From assembly GCF_034190915.1 (NCBI RefSeq), contig NW_026947486.1, positions 18,750,001-18,814,000 on the forward strand: a stretch of DNA of 64,000 nucleotides, given 5' to 3'. A program made the position numbers and the translations under genes. Below are positions 1 through 31,599 of the stretch, piece by piece. How positions within the stretch are numbered: the stretch's first letter is position 1; every line of letters begins with the position of its first letter. The notes beneath the pieces were generated by a model that was given only the letters and a program-made list of their open reading frames with translations, searched no databases and was not told the DNA's origin. Source of the DNA: Cavia porcellus (Eukaryota; Chordata; Mammalia; Rodentia; Caviidae).

Positions 1-7
1 CCCGCCG
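1..7 (+). other. CDK16: possible 3' end of an upstream CDK16 5'UTR exon
   Basis: The window opens with a GC-rich stretch in which CCCGCCG is followed directly by a strong donor, GTGAGC. That would suit the end of a non-coding first exon spliced to the acceptor at 4361. Only seven bases are visible, so this is an inference from the donor and from its position upstream of the first coding exon. Confidence 0.3.
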
Positions 8-229
8 GTGAGCTCTTCTCCCAGACCTGGGGGGAGGGGCTGCCGCTTCTCCAGGGGAACCAGCCCCCACCCCAGAGGGTACCGGAGTCTGGGCTGTTCG
101 CTTGGCAGGTGCCCCTGCCCCAGGCGAATTTCCCAGAACGCATCGGGACAGGGGGGTCATTTGAGGCCTCCCTGACCTTGGCCCCGCCCTGGGCCAGTCC
201 TGGAAGCTGGCGATGGGGAACTGCTCTGG

Positions 230-2200
230 GTGCTAAGGAACAGAGTGTTCAAAGGGCCGAAGATAGTGGGAATGTGTGATAGAGTGGTGAAAGACTCAAG
301 GTTTGCTAAATGGCCTGAGGTTTGTAGGAGTCGCACCATGTGGACTTATGGCTGTGTAAATTTTGAGGCCCAGTGTGTACTAATGGAAGGGAATGGTAGG
401 GTGGAGAGGAACCTGAGGGTCTGCGGTAGGAGCTAGTGTGCCGTGATAGTTCCAAGACGAACTAGTGAAGGGTAGGTCTGTGGAGAGGCCCAGTGTGTAT
501 TAACAGGGAACAGGATAGTAAAGGTGCCAGAAGGTGCATTAATGGGGTCAGGTTTCTCAGGCCCTGTATGTGGTGATGAGAGTCAGGATGATGTTAATAC
601 TGTGTGAGGAGATAGAGTGTGCTCATAGAGGAACAAGTTTTGAAGGACTCAGGTGTGGGTTTGTGCTCTTGAGACTCATGACTGTAAGGGTGTGTGCATA
701 TAGTAATAAAGATCTGCTTTGTGAGGCCCAGTGTACCAGTGGGGCTAACACAGTGGAAGGACCCAAGATGTGTAATAGGGACAGGATGGTGTAGACAGAC
801 CTGAGTCTGCATATATTAGAATTGTGTATGTGAGTGTGGGACTGTGTGACTTGAAGGAATTGTCTTAGCACTATAAGAATGCTCAGTATGCTAAGGGTCA
901 AAGTGAGGTGTGAGTTTTCCCTATGAAAGGGAATATGAGACTCTGAAATGTTCAGGATGATAGTGTATTTGAAACTCTAATGGCTGCTGTTGTGTGTTTT
1001 GAGCCATAGGGGCACTTTGCCATTGCGGGAAGTCAGAGAAGCCCGAGGTCTGCAATATGCTAGTAAGCGCAGAACATAGTGAAGACAGTATTCACATCTG
1101 TAGGACACCGGAGTGTACTGAGGTTCATGAAGTGCTGATGGGAGAGGGTAGAGCTGTGGAAGGGATCCGATGTGTAATAGGGGGATCAGAGGCATGTATG
1201 AAGGGATACAAGTGAACCAACAGGGGTTATGGCTGTGGAGGGGTTGCAGCAAAGAGTAGTAGAGGACAGGAATATGTGATAATGTGGAGGTGCTAAAGCC
1301 ATGGAAGACTTGTGTGTACTAATGGGGGGGTCAGGGCTGAATGGAGAACTATGCACACTAATGAGGGTTAGGCCATTATAAAACAGTGTATTTGTGTGTC
1401 CCTGAGAGATATGGCCAAGTAGGAGTTCAGGGTGTGCAAAGGGGGAGGCAGAACTATGTAAGGACAGTGCATTAATAAATAATAAGGGTTCACTGAAGGT
1501 CCAGTTTGTGAAGGGTCCTGAGTGTAAATGAAACTGCTCAGCTACCTGCAAGTTTCACTTTGTGCTAATGGGATTCAGAGCTGTATGAAAGTCTGATAGC
1601 ACTAATTCAGGTCAGCTGTGGAGCATCCCAAGCATATGTTTGGGCCTAAATTGTTTTGGGGGGACAGTAGGTTAATGAGAGAGAATCGGTGCTATGAAGA
1701 AGCTAACAGGCAGCTGGGCTAGGAAGGAGTTCAAGAGTGTGATGGAAGCTGGGCATTTGTGCATGCCTGTAATCTGAGTACTGGTGGCAGAGGCAGGCAG
1801 ATTGCCTTGAGTTCAAGGCCAGCCTGAACTATGTAGTGAAACCCTGTCTCAAAGCAAAAAGAATACAATGTTAAGAGTTAGTGGGACCTGAGTGTGTGTC
1901 AACAGAATTCAGTGTGATTGGTTAGAGCTTGAGTGTAATGATGGGGGTTAGGAATAAAAGGAGAAATTATGGGTGCTAATGGGAATTAAGGGGCAGTGAG
2001 GCCACTTGAGAGCTGATGTGTACCCATGATCTTCTAGAAAAATGAAGAGGTGTGTGCCTGTGAGAGTAGTAGAGTATGATGACTGCCCTCAGTGTTCTGT
2101 GTGGTCTGAGGTTGTGAGTATGCTTAGGTATGAGAGTAGTCTGAGAATGGGTGTGTGTCCTTAGGAGTCAAGGACATATGATCTTTTGAGGTGGAGTTAT
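230..2200. repeat. degenerate GT-rich minisatellite-like tract in CDK16 intron 1
   Basis: A short core, roughly GTGTACTAATGGGGTCAGG, recurs in decayed form, with its TAATGG-like centre at about 381, 501, 540, 773, 1175, 1320, 1359, 1473, 1565, 1936 and 1977. Neighbouring copies are often 39-41 or 114-120 bases apart, which fits a unit near 39 bp. The tract is purine- and GT-rich on the + strand and codes for nothing convincing. A B1-like SINE interrupts it at about 1747-1862. Confidence 0.5.
1747..1862 (+). mobile_element. B1/Alu-like (7SL-derived) SINE
   Basis: The sense body runs from GCTGGGCAT through CCTGTAATC, GTTCAAGGCCAGCCTG and CCCTGTCTCAAA, the usual order of a B1-type monomer. It lies in CDK16 intron 1 on the sense strand. 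Confidence 0.75.
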
Positions 2201-3099
2201 ACGGCCAGTTCCTTGCTACTTCCTCATTGTGAAATCTATATGCTCAGAAAACTGAAATGATAATTAAAAATTTTGCTGCATATAAATGTCCAGGTGCCTA
2301 TTTACAGGAATCTGTCCAGCCCTCCCCCACTGAAAGTATGGTGTCATAGATTTTGTGCCCTACCTTCCTCAATACCCTGAAAATTGAATTCCAACATGTC
2401 CAACCTTTGAGAGTTCCATTTAGAGGTCATGAACCCATGGTTCCTCCTGCATCCTCTTCTAACCTACATTGAGTTCTACTTATGGTTTCTCTTAGCCCCT
2501 CCCCCTATTCTTTGTCACCACATGCAAAGCAACAGGGTATCTATGCCATATGGGACACACAAGGTAGTCTGGGAGTTGGCCATGCTTCACCTTCCCCAGC
2601 TTTAGGTGCACTGTTTATTATCCAGCATCAGGATTTTGTCGTCATTATCCTTGGGATCTCATCCTCTGAGGTCAGTCTTTCTGCTAGGCTAACCCCTTAT
2701 ACCCTCTTTGGGGCAGTGAGTCCTGCCAGGCTGAAGAGGAGGTGGAAACTGCTAGGGTAAGCACTTGATCTCAAGCTAACAGATGACCCATTTCTCTCTG
2801 AATCCAGCCCCAGCCTCATCCTCAACCTCCTATCTAGCTCTACTTCCCTTAGGCCCAGGGCCATCTTAGGCCCTGCTGTGAGTCCAGATGGTTCCCCGGC
2901 CAGGTCTTTCACTCCTTGCTTGTGTTAAGCCCAGAAGGAAGCAGAAGAAGGCAGCCTAAAGCTTTTGATGGGCCTATTGCCTCTAAGCAGGCCATATAGA
3001 TCATCTTTCTGTTGATGCCAGTACTCCTCAGCTACCTGGCTTGGGGCTGTTCATAATAATAGGGACTCACTACCTCAGCAGAGTTTGATTCTAGGCCCT
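2201..3099. other. CDK16 intron 1, no recognisable element
   Basis: Unique-looking intronic sequence. A 92-codon open frame at 2482-2760 shows no family resemblance and ends in a stop next to a donor-like GTAAGC. I see no support for a real exon. Confidence 0.4.
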
Positions 3100-3575
3100 C
3101 AGCCCCCCGATTCATTTATTTCTGCTACATGCGCTTTCTAAATATCTACTCTGTCAGTCACTATTCTAGGCCCTTAGGATATAGCTGTGACAGAAATCTA
3201 CTCTGGTGGAGCTGATCTATTGGCCATGAGGCAACACAGTAAAGAGCAAAGAAGCTAATAAGTAGATGGTGTCATTTCTGAGGAGGTTATGAGCGCTGAG
3301 TGATTGTTGGCAAGGTGGAGGAGCTCAGAATGGTGCAGATCTTACAGTTATTCATGGAGGCCTTATGAAAACGGTGACATTTGAGCAAAAGTCTGAAGAG
3401 GGTGGGAAAAGGATGTTGCGGGTGCTGGGAATATCCAATGTGAAGGCCTCAAATGGGACTAGGCTGGGTGTGGTTGCAGAAGAGCAGCCAGGAATGATCA
3501 AGGGGGAAGTTGAGGCCAGAGTGATAACCAGGAAAAATAGGATAAGAACTGTAGGCCACACTGAGGACTGGGGCA
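3100..3575 (+). repeat. ancient dispersed repeat, class unresolved (MIR/L2-like style)
   Basis: The segment reads like an old mammal-wide repeat, with phrases such as 'ACTATTCTAGGC', 'GGTGACATTTGAGCAAA' and 'GCAGCCAGGAATG' in the order seen in a common ancient family recalled from memory. It is strongly diverged. The 85-codon open frame inside it is incidental. Confidence 0.4.
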
Positions 3576-3906
3576 TTGATTTGGAGTTATATGGGAGATG
3601 TGGCCATATAGTCTCAGTTTGAGGAAAATTGTCATTTGTCTTATAAAAATACAGGGTGGGTCCTGTGATTTCCTACTTGATCAGACTTTCCCAGCACCCC
3701 TGAGGACAACTGTTCTGCACTGAAACACCCCCACAACTCCATCCAGTGGTTGGGGCTGGGTAGGACCTCTTTCCCCCTACCTGGATAGAACAGTGGTGTG
3801 GTCCTCCATGACAATGGTTGCTGTGGGGAGGCAGGAAGGTCCCTGAGGCCTCAGAGAGCATTCTGCCTTGGTAGTTGGGGGTTAGGTGGGCTGGTACCAG
3901 CAAAAG

Positions 3907-4122
3907 ATGCCATTCTATAGGCTCAGCCAGGGGTCTTTCAATGACCTCAGTGTTCTTGGGCAGCCCTTTGTTCCACCTGTGGCTGGGTCAGTCACTGATG
4001 CTGCACCTGAAGATGAGTGCTGTGGAGTTCTCTGCTCCCGCAGTGAGGCTACCACCAGAGAGACCAGCAATCCCCTGGGTGGGCCTTTACCCTCAGCCAG
4101 CTATACAAGTCTGAGGATCCAG
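3907..4122 (+). CDS. CDK16: alternative first coding exon of CDK16 (N-terminal extension)
   Basis: An ATG at 3907 opens a frame that runs to CAG at 4120-4122, followed by a donor, GTGGGC. Joined to the acceptor at 4361 it stays in frame through GTCGCC into the usual CDK16 methionine at 4368. It would add 74 residues (72 from this exon plus Val-Ala from the former 5'UTR), giving 496 + 74 = 570 aa. The encoded segment starts MPFYRLSQ, contains a Cys-Cys pair and is rich in Ser, Pro and Gly, with no known domain. I recall a longer human CDK16 isoform of about this length, but that memory is unverified. The upstream exon boundary and promoter are not visible. It could instead be a chance open frame, though the in-frame splice and total length argue against that. 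Confidence 0.6.
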
Positions 4123-4367
4123 GTGGGCTACTCAGGAGTAGACTCCCAAGGGACTGGCTATGGGTAGGCTGACAATGACAAAGGTCTCTATCTTTGCCAA
4201 GTTTCTAGAAATCCTGAGTATTTCAGGGGTCTGTACTGTTTGGATGGGCTTTAACACATGTTCATGTCAGTGCTCACCACTAGATTGTCAGAGGCTTTAG
4301 GAGACCCATAGTGTTCAAGATAACATGGGCCCCACTTCTGTTTATCCATGCCTCTGCTCAGGTCGCC

Positions 4368-9774
<5,407 letters not shown>

Positions 9775-11005
9775 GCCAAGTTCTAAGCCTCACAGACCAA
9801 GGGCCCAGCAAGCAGCAGCTGGAGGGATGCCACTCCCCTCACAGGGCAGTCCCAACTGCATTCTCCCTGCTTGCTGCCTGTCTACCTGCCTGAGCCACGC
9901 TCACCTGCCCACTTGTTCCTTGCCATCTGCCTGAACATCCTACCATTGGCCTGTCAACTCACCCATTGGCCTGTCTGCTGGGTGCTAACAAAGCTCTCTC
10001 ATCACCCCTCTGCTTGGTCTGTTTCTGTCTCGGTAGTTGCCGGCGGACAGCATGGCCGTGCCAGCCTCCCACACTGAGGCCAGGCCTACCCTTCCTCATC
10101 ATACCCTCCCAGGACCACTACCCTGCGGCCAGTCAGGGGTCTGGAGCTAGCCCAGGCTGGGGCTCTCGACTCAGACAAGAAGGTAGAGGTGCCTTGGGTC
10201 TTAGGCATCCTCTGCCTGCTTTCCTGCCTGTCCCACCTGCCTTGTTGAGTGGGCCTTTTTTGTTTGTTTCATTCATTGTTTTTTTTAATTATTTTAAATG
10301 AGGTTTTCATTCTTTTAAATGCAATATCTCTGTATACAGACTGGCTGGGCCCCACTTCCCTGAGTGTGGCCCTCCCACAGTATTTTGTGCAATGAAACCC
10401 TACTCCCAGCCTTTCAGAGGCAGGGCCATACACAGCCCCTATTTGAAACCCCGACCATACAAGACCCTGGGATCAGCTATGGGAAAGCATGCCTCGAACA
10501 CTTGCCTTCCTCCCCCAACCTGCTATCCCCAGCCACGGGGATCTGGGAACTATTGGGGACTCTAGGAGATGGACAAGGTGGGGGCCCCACTTTTTTCTTC
10601 CTGCAGTCCTGTAGCCAGGGCCTCCTTCTCAGGGTCTCCCCAGCCCAGCCCTCCTGCCCTTTCCCACTCGGTGCTGTTGAGTAGGGGCCCTGCCAGGAAC
10701 TGACCAACTCAGTGAGGAGCCATAGTGTGTATATGTGCACACCCAGGGACAGAGGGGCACATGGGGGATTGTGCCCAGGTGTTGCCCCCTAACCCCTGGG
10801 AGGGTGAGGCAGGGCTGGGACAGTCTCCAGGGTCAGTCCCTGGATGGGTGGTTACCTCCCCTTCCACCCTAAGCTCTGGGGCCCTTATATGGGGTGGGAG
10901 GCTGGGGTGGGAGCCCTCCTAGTGGGATTTGGGGGGTTGGGTTCCTGAATGCACCATAATCGCTGTATGAAATATTAAAAAGCCTAAAGTGAAAAGCCTG
11001 ATTGC
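9775..11005 (+). other. CDK16: CDK16 3' untranslated region
   Basis: GC-rich sequence after the TAA at 9772-9774, with no repeat inside and conserved-looking text near the end ('CACCATAATCGCTGTATGA'). The 3' boundary is placed about 25 bases beyond the poly(A) signal and is approximate. Open frames within it are incidental. Confidence 0.75.
10974..10979 (+). terminator. CDK16 polyadenylation signal ATTAAA
   Basis: ATTAAA, the commonest variant hexamer, lies near the end of the GC-rich 3'UTR and is followed by a GT-containing stretch. No AATAAA occurs closer. Confidence 0.75.
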
Positions 11006-12785
11006 AAATCCCTGTAAGGGGGTGGGACTCAAGCTGGGGTGATTGCTAGGACCTTGAGTTCAAATCTTGTCCCAGTCTGGGAGAACACTGGGAATGGGCC
11101 AGGGACACAGCGTAACAATGAAAAAGGCCTCTAAGGGATTACACACGTAATGGTAGAAAATCAAGTTGAAGTTGGTAAGGCAGGCTATAATAGGTTGGTG
11201 GGCTGAGAATCAAGCAGAACAAGTTAAACTTAACCAGCAGTATGAGGAATCCTGACAGTGGATGCAAGGGTGACTGAAGGACAATGGGGGGGGGGGCAAT
11301 AGAACCAGAGTGGGTAGAAGAGACATAAAAGGCCCAGTATGCCCACCATGTATCCAACTGGGAAACTGAAGAAGGCCCATTGGAGAAGGAATGAGAAGAG
11401 GATAAATATTGAACAGTTAGGTAATCTTAATTACATGGATTAAGTTCACGAGTAGGGTCATGATGGAGCTGGAATTTTGGATTACTAGTGTCTAATGAAA
11501 ACCATGGGCATGTAGGAGGCAACTCTTGGAAGGATGCAATGGTTTATTGACAGGCCAAAGGTCAAATGGTGTGAGACTAGTTGTGGCTTTCATTTCCTCA
11601 GTATTGTGAATTCTAGTTCCTGTTCCACCATCTTGGGCAAAGCTAAAAATATACTTACATGCAGAAGAGGTGAGGTGGGCAAGGCCAGGCAAATGCTGTG
11701 AGTACTGTAATAGCAAGCCCAATTAAGTGGCTATTCACTGAAGCCCAGTGGTGGTGGCCAGTGCTTATCATACAGCCTCGTGGTGTCACAATGGCTGCCA
11801 CATCTACAGAGATGGGAAGGCAAGCTGTAAAAAGAAGCACTCAATGTATTGTAATAGGATTACAACTTCCACAAACTGCTCAGTAGACTTCCTGTGCCAT
11901 CCCCTTGGCTAGAATCAGATGAGATGAATACCTTTGGCAGCAAAGGAATTTGGTAAAAAGCATCTTGCAAAAGAGGACAAGAGTGCCAGGCCAGACTTCA
12001 AGGATTAGAATTTATTGAGTGCCCTAGATTTGGTGGGGTTATTAGGGTTGGAGAGGGAAGCCTATTGGATTTACCTTGTTGCTCAGGTAAATGGGGACAG
12101 GCATCCTGCAGGGGGCCAATGGGAGTGAATTTGGTGAATATGACAAGGCAGCTGGCCATGTGCCAGACCCAACCCAGATACTGTCTTTGGGGACTTCTCC
12201 CCTTTCTACCACCACAGAGTTTACACAATTTAAGTGTGAAACCTCTCCTCTGTGTCAGGTCTTGGCTGGGGCAGAAATGATAGTAATAAAGACACAATCC
12301 CTGCTCCACAGATCTTAACTGAAAAATGAGATAAATTATTAAGTTATGTTGGGGTCAGGACTGACAATTGTACAAAGAGATAGATCTGTATACACATGGG
12401 CCTAGGGATATGAAGCAAAATCTGTACTCGACCTCGGGGACTGAGTGGTAATAGTGAAGAAAGTCCCCTTAAATAGCCCTTGAATCATGAGCCTGTTTCT
12501 AGGGAGTTTGTGGGATGGCTAGGTGGGACAGCCAATATGCAGGTAGATGCAAGGAGCCAGAGAAATACTAAAGTTACCACCAATCAGTAGGGCTGGGAAC
12601 TCTATCAGAGAAAAGGGGTCAGTGCAGTGGATCTCAGAGACGTCTCTCACCCCAGGGACATGTGTCTAGAGGGAGACACAGGTACTGTTGGTTGCACCAA
12701 GGGGTATACCAGTGTCTAATGATAATGCCACAAACATAGCTGAACAGCCTGAGGTACTCCCCAAAACAAAGACATGACAATGGTG
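11006..12785. other. spacer between CDK16 and USP11, no gene seen
   Basis: Unique-looking DNA with an 11-base G run near 11286 and possible traces of very old repeats near 12250-12330. Open frames here are short and show no family features. Confidence 0.5.
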
Positions 12786-12789
12786 CTGA

Positions 12790-12895
12790 GGTTAAACCCT
12801 GGGGCCAAAACAGATACAGTGTTACACACCTTAATAGCCTGGGCTACAAGGCCAGCCTGAACTACGTAGCAAGACCCTGTCTCCAAAAGAAACTG
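12790..12895 (+). mobile_element. diverged B1-like SINE fragment
   Basis: GCCTGGGCTACAAGGCCAGCC and GACCCTGTCTCCAAAA mark the right part of a B1-type element with a decayed left part. Confidence 0.6.
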
Positions 12896-12905
12896 GGGCC
12901 TAATG

Positions 12906-13084
12906 CAATGGTTCTCAAATTTTTGTTTTCGTGATCCCTTAATAAATATTAAGGATACTCCTTAAGCGCTTTTGCTTATGTCAAATTCCTCTCTAAACTC
13001 AAGAGTGAAAAAACAGTTTTGATTTGTAGTCCCCTGAGAGGGTTTCCTAGGCGGATAGCTTGGGAGTAGTTTGAGAATCTCTGG
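12906..13084. mobile_element. hAT-like non-autonomous DNA transposon (MITE)
   Basis: The ends form imperfect terminal inverted repeats: CAATGGTTCTCAAA on the left, and CCAGAGATTCTCAAA when the right end is read on the minus strand. This is the 'CAGTGGTTCTCAA' style of Charlie-type hAT elements. The 179-bp interior includes 'GCGCTTTTGCTTATG'. No coding capacity. Confidence 0.55.
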
Positions 13085-13162
13085 CTTGATGTTTAACAGC
13101 TCTGCAAGCAGTTTCCTGAGTTGTACCACAGCTCCAGCATTGAACTAGATAGGTCAAGTGAG

Positions 13163-13522
13163 TTAATTCTGGCGCTCAGCTACCCACATTGTTGCCCATG
13201 GGGACAAAGATAGTACCTGTTGCCTGGGGGCTACTATTTTAGTCTTACAAGCACTTAGACTGAGCAGACTACTTGTTATTGCTGTGAGGCCAACGAACAA
13301 GACTGACTTGTAGGCATAGGTGGCTCTCTGGAGGAAGAAACCTCCAATGAGAAGAGTAGTGAAAAAGAGGGCATGGTGAGGCTGTGCCCCAGCAAAAATG
13401 CGGCGCCCAGAGTAGGGATCTGCAGTCCTCAGCAGAACATAAAGGCAAAGACGACTAAGTGCCTCTGTGAGTTCCCTTAGGACTCCCCAACTCAGGAATC
13501 TCGGCCTCCACCTCCCATGCAA
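13163..13522 (-). CDS. candidate divergent ORF, 119 aa, unrecognised
   Basis: A 119-codon open frame runs leftwards, with its ATG 140 bp from the USP11 start and on the opposite strand, the arrangement of a bidirectional promoter. The product has a basic N-terminus and two hydrophobic stretches, about residues 50-62 (HALFFTTLLIGGF) and 70-90, so it could be membrane-bound. The start context is weak (T at -3, G at +4). An ATG-TAG start-stop lies upstream at 13538-13543. I recognise no family and see no splice or poly(A) evidence. Chance is a serious alternative in this base composition. Confidence 0.2.
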   Translation of the reverse strand: MHGRWRPRFLSWGVLRELTEALSRLCLYVLLRTADPYSGRRIFAGAQPHHALFFTTLLIGGFFLQRATYAYKSVLFVGLTAITSSLLSLSACKTKIVAPRQQVLSLSPWATMWVAERQN

Positions 13523-13559
13523 CCTTTTGCCCTAACTCTACATGGCGTCGGAATCCCAC

Positions 13560-29027
<15,468 letters not shown>

Positions 29028-29385
29028 AGGATCCTGGAATCTGCCACAGGAAGAAAGGAAGCCCTCTCTGCCGCTCTGCTTCTTGTAACCACTGGCCCCT
29101 TTATCCAAGTTCAGTCCCCCCACCAGGTGTTGCAGGCTTAGTTGTGGCTATTCTCCTGTGTCACTGCATTGCTCTTTCCCAGGAAAAAGAGCCCTGTGCC
29201 CCATAGAGCAGTGACCTTCCTTCCTAGTCTTATTTATGGTGTCCCCTGCCCTCTTTCCTCACTCCACAGTGTCCTTAGTGGCTGGCGATAGGGGTTCACC
29301 AAACAGAGTGTATTTTCTTACTGAGACCTTGTATTTTCTGCTGCCATGCGTGTTATATATATAAAGTGCGGGTTTCATCCTCGTG
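29028..29385 (+). other. USP11: USP11 3' untranslated region
   Basis: Short 3'UTR after TGA at 29025-29027. No repeat inside. The end is set just past the TATAAA-containing stretch and is approximate. Confidence 0.7.
29360..29365 (+). terminator. USP11 probable non-canonical poly(A) signal TATAAA
   Basis: No AATAAA or ATTAAA occurs near the end of the 3'UTR. TATAAA within TATATATAAAG is the best hexamer and is followed by a GT-rich stretch ('GTGCGGGTTT'). Confidence 0.5.
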
Positions 29386-29479
29386 CTGCAGCATGCTTTT
29401 TTTTCCCCATGTGCTTGCTGAACACCAGTTTGAGGCGCGGGTCATTTGTGCTTAGTGACTGCCAGGGGTGGTATGTGGT

Positions 29480-29700
29480 GCTGCTGCTCTGAGTGCTTAT
29501 GGAACACCAGCTGTGTGTTGAGCATTGCTCTCCAAGTGGCACTGTCTGCATGCCAGGTGTGGTTCTGGCACTGATTGTATGCCCAGGTTTTCTGAAGCCT
29601 TTTATAAATACTGAGCCAGTTTCCTGTGCGAGTTGTCATTTCCAGTTTCCGATGGGGGAAACTGAGGTACAAAGGGGCAGAAATGACTCAGGTTTTGTCA
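29480..29700 (+). repeat. MIR-type ancient SINE
   Basis: 'AACACCAGCTGTGTGTTGAG' and 'GGGGGAAACTGAGGTACAAAG' are the well-known core phrases of MIR elements, in the right order and spacing. It lies just downstream of USP11. Confidence 0.65.
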
Positions 29701-30519
29701 GGTTGGTACTATATATCCCCTCAGTCACACTAGAGTTGGTCCCTGGTGGGTGTGTGGCTGCAGGTCTTTCCGTGTGTCCCATAGCTTCCATGCTAAGGGC
29801 ATATCTGGACAGACATGGCATTTCACAGGTAAAGACGCTTCCAGACCTTAGACCCCTAATGGTGTCCCTTGAGAATCTCTGTGGAGATTGTACACATGCC
29901 AGGCCAGATTGGCCAGCCTGACAAGACAAACATGTCTGTGCCTTTATTGCCCCTGTATGGACCCTTTGCCCCCAAGACCCTGTCCTCGTGCCAGGTTGGC
30001 CTCCTCTCCGCTCATCAGAAAAGAAGGGGGGTGGGAATGCTTCGGAGTATGGCACTGAGCACACAAAGCCCATCACCATGCAACCACTCAACCTCTCCCC
30101 CAGACCCCTGCCAGAGGGGAACTGTTAGCACCGAGAACCTCAGCTCCTGTGGGAACACCCGTAGGGTGGCGGAGAGAGGACGTTTGTGTGGCATCTGGGA
30201 GGAGGGAGTGCTGCTCAGTGGCTGCTGAGGGGCCATTCCCACACATTTCTTGTCTGCTTGCTGGCTTTTCCGTCACTCTGGAACGACCTATGGGGAGGGG
30301 TCGCTTCACTCAGCCCCAGCTTTGCCCCTCACAAGGTTGCCACACAGTGCATTGACACAGGCTGGAATCAAGGCAGTCACTGAGGAACCCGGCTACAGCT
30401 GATTTAGGTGAAGACAAGAACAGAAGCAGGATCCAAGGGCTCAGTGGCTGTCATTGAATCTTTAAGAAGATCACATGATCTAATCACTATCATCACCCAT
30501 GAATGGAACTCTGACCACA
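29701..30519. other. unique-looking sequence downstream of USP11
   Basis: Moderately GC-rich with overlapping open frames on both strands (up to 151 codons, minus, 29636-30091). None has splice, start-context or family support. Confidence 0.4.
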
Positions 30520-31040
30520 ACTAAGGCTGAGACAGGAGGATCACCTAAGTTTGAACTCTATTTAGTGAGACTTTGTAAAAAAAAAAAAAAGGGCTGAAAT
30601 GTTGCTAAGTGGTAAAACATCCCTGAGTCCCATCTCTTGTACTGCAAAACAATAACAAAAATAATAAAATAGTGCTTACCTAGCATGTGCAAGACCCTAG
30701 CACTGAAAAAAAGACAAACTAGGGGCTGGGGATTTAGCTCAGCGGCATAAGCACCTGCCTTGCAAGCAGGTAGTCGTGAGTTCGATCCCTGGTACCGATA
30801 AAAACGAAAAAGACAAAAAGCAAAACAAAAAAAAAGACAAACTGGCCCAGAATGGGCTGTATGGACAGGAATACTTCATTACACACAGATAGATAATCAG
30901 TTCCTGACAGAGCCCACCTAAAAGTGAATCTATTTGAAATAACCTCTAACCAGACAGGCTGGAGAGGTAGCTAGCTCAGTACAAAAGCCCTGAGTTCAAT
31001 CCCCCTGTACTGCCAAAACCAAAACAAAATGAAACAATAA
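30520..31040 (+). mobile_element. ID SINE cluster, one young copy with target duplication
   Basis: A B1 remnant at 30520-30590 and an old ID at about 30595-30700. A young ID at 30721-30828 (GGGCTGGGGATTTAGCTC, B box GTTCGATCC) is flanked by a 15-bp duplication, A7-GACAAACT, ending at 30720 and 30843. A further old ID copy lies at about 30955-31040. Confidence 0.8.
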
Positions 31041-31599
31041 AACAATTTGAAAAAGAGCCCAGTAGAAATGATAGACCTAAAACAAAATTGAAAAGTCCTT
31101 GCATGAGTTTTATAACATACTGAACAGCTAGAGAGGTAATTTGTGTGAATTGGAATATAGGTTAAAATGTTTTAAGGCATACATCTTGAAAAAGTTCATT
31201 AGGCTAATTTTGATAAATTTAGGGTATTCATCTAAAGAACAGAACAAGTACAAATTTCAAACATGGCAAACAGGCTAGAATGATGAATAATCCAAAGAAG
31301 GCAAGAAAAAAGACCAAGTGGACAAAGCACACGTACAGTAATTTGTGAGTAATGTCTGCCCCCTCTGATTTGAGGGACCTGGGCTGACGCTTCAAGACCC
31401 ACCGTGACTCACACAGTACAAGGGAGGAGGTTATGTGAAAAACCCCTCAAATCACTCTCACCTTCTTGAAAATGGCTTTTCTTCCTGTAGTGATGGGGAT
31501 GGAACCCAGGTCCCTGTGCTAAGAAAGCCCTCTTCTAGCGGTATGTACTGCAGCTCCTTAGGTAGCTTTTTCTTGATTACACATCCACTTGGTTGCTGG
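31041..31599. other. AT-rich intergenic sequence
   Basis: Nothing coding. An old antisense ID-like remnant may lie at 31480-31560 ('GATGGGGATGGAACCCAGG'). Confidence 0.35.

Noticed and set aside
2482..2760. Additional CDK16 5' coding exon
   Set aside because: No good acceptor, and the frame ends in a stop at the donor-like site instead of joining exon 2 in frame.
29636..30091. 151-codon minus-strand ORF downstream of USP11
   Set aside because: No family features, no splice or poly(A) context, and overlapping long frames on the other strand; chance in GC-rich sequence, partly over a MIR.
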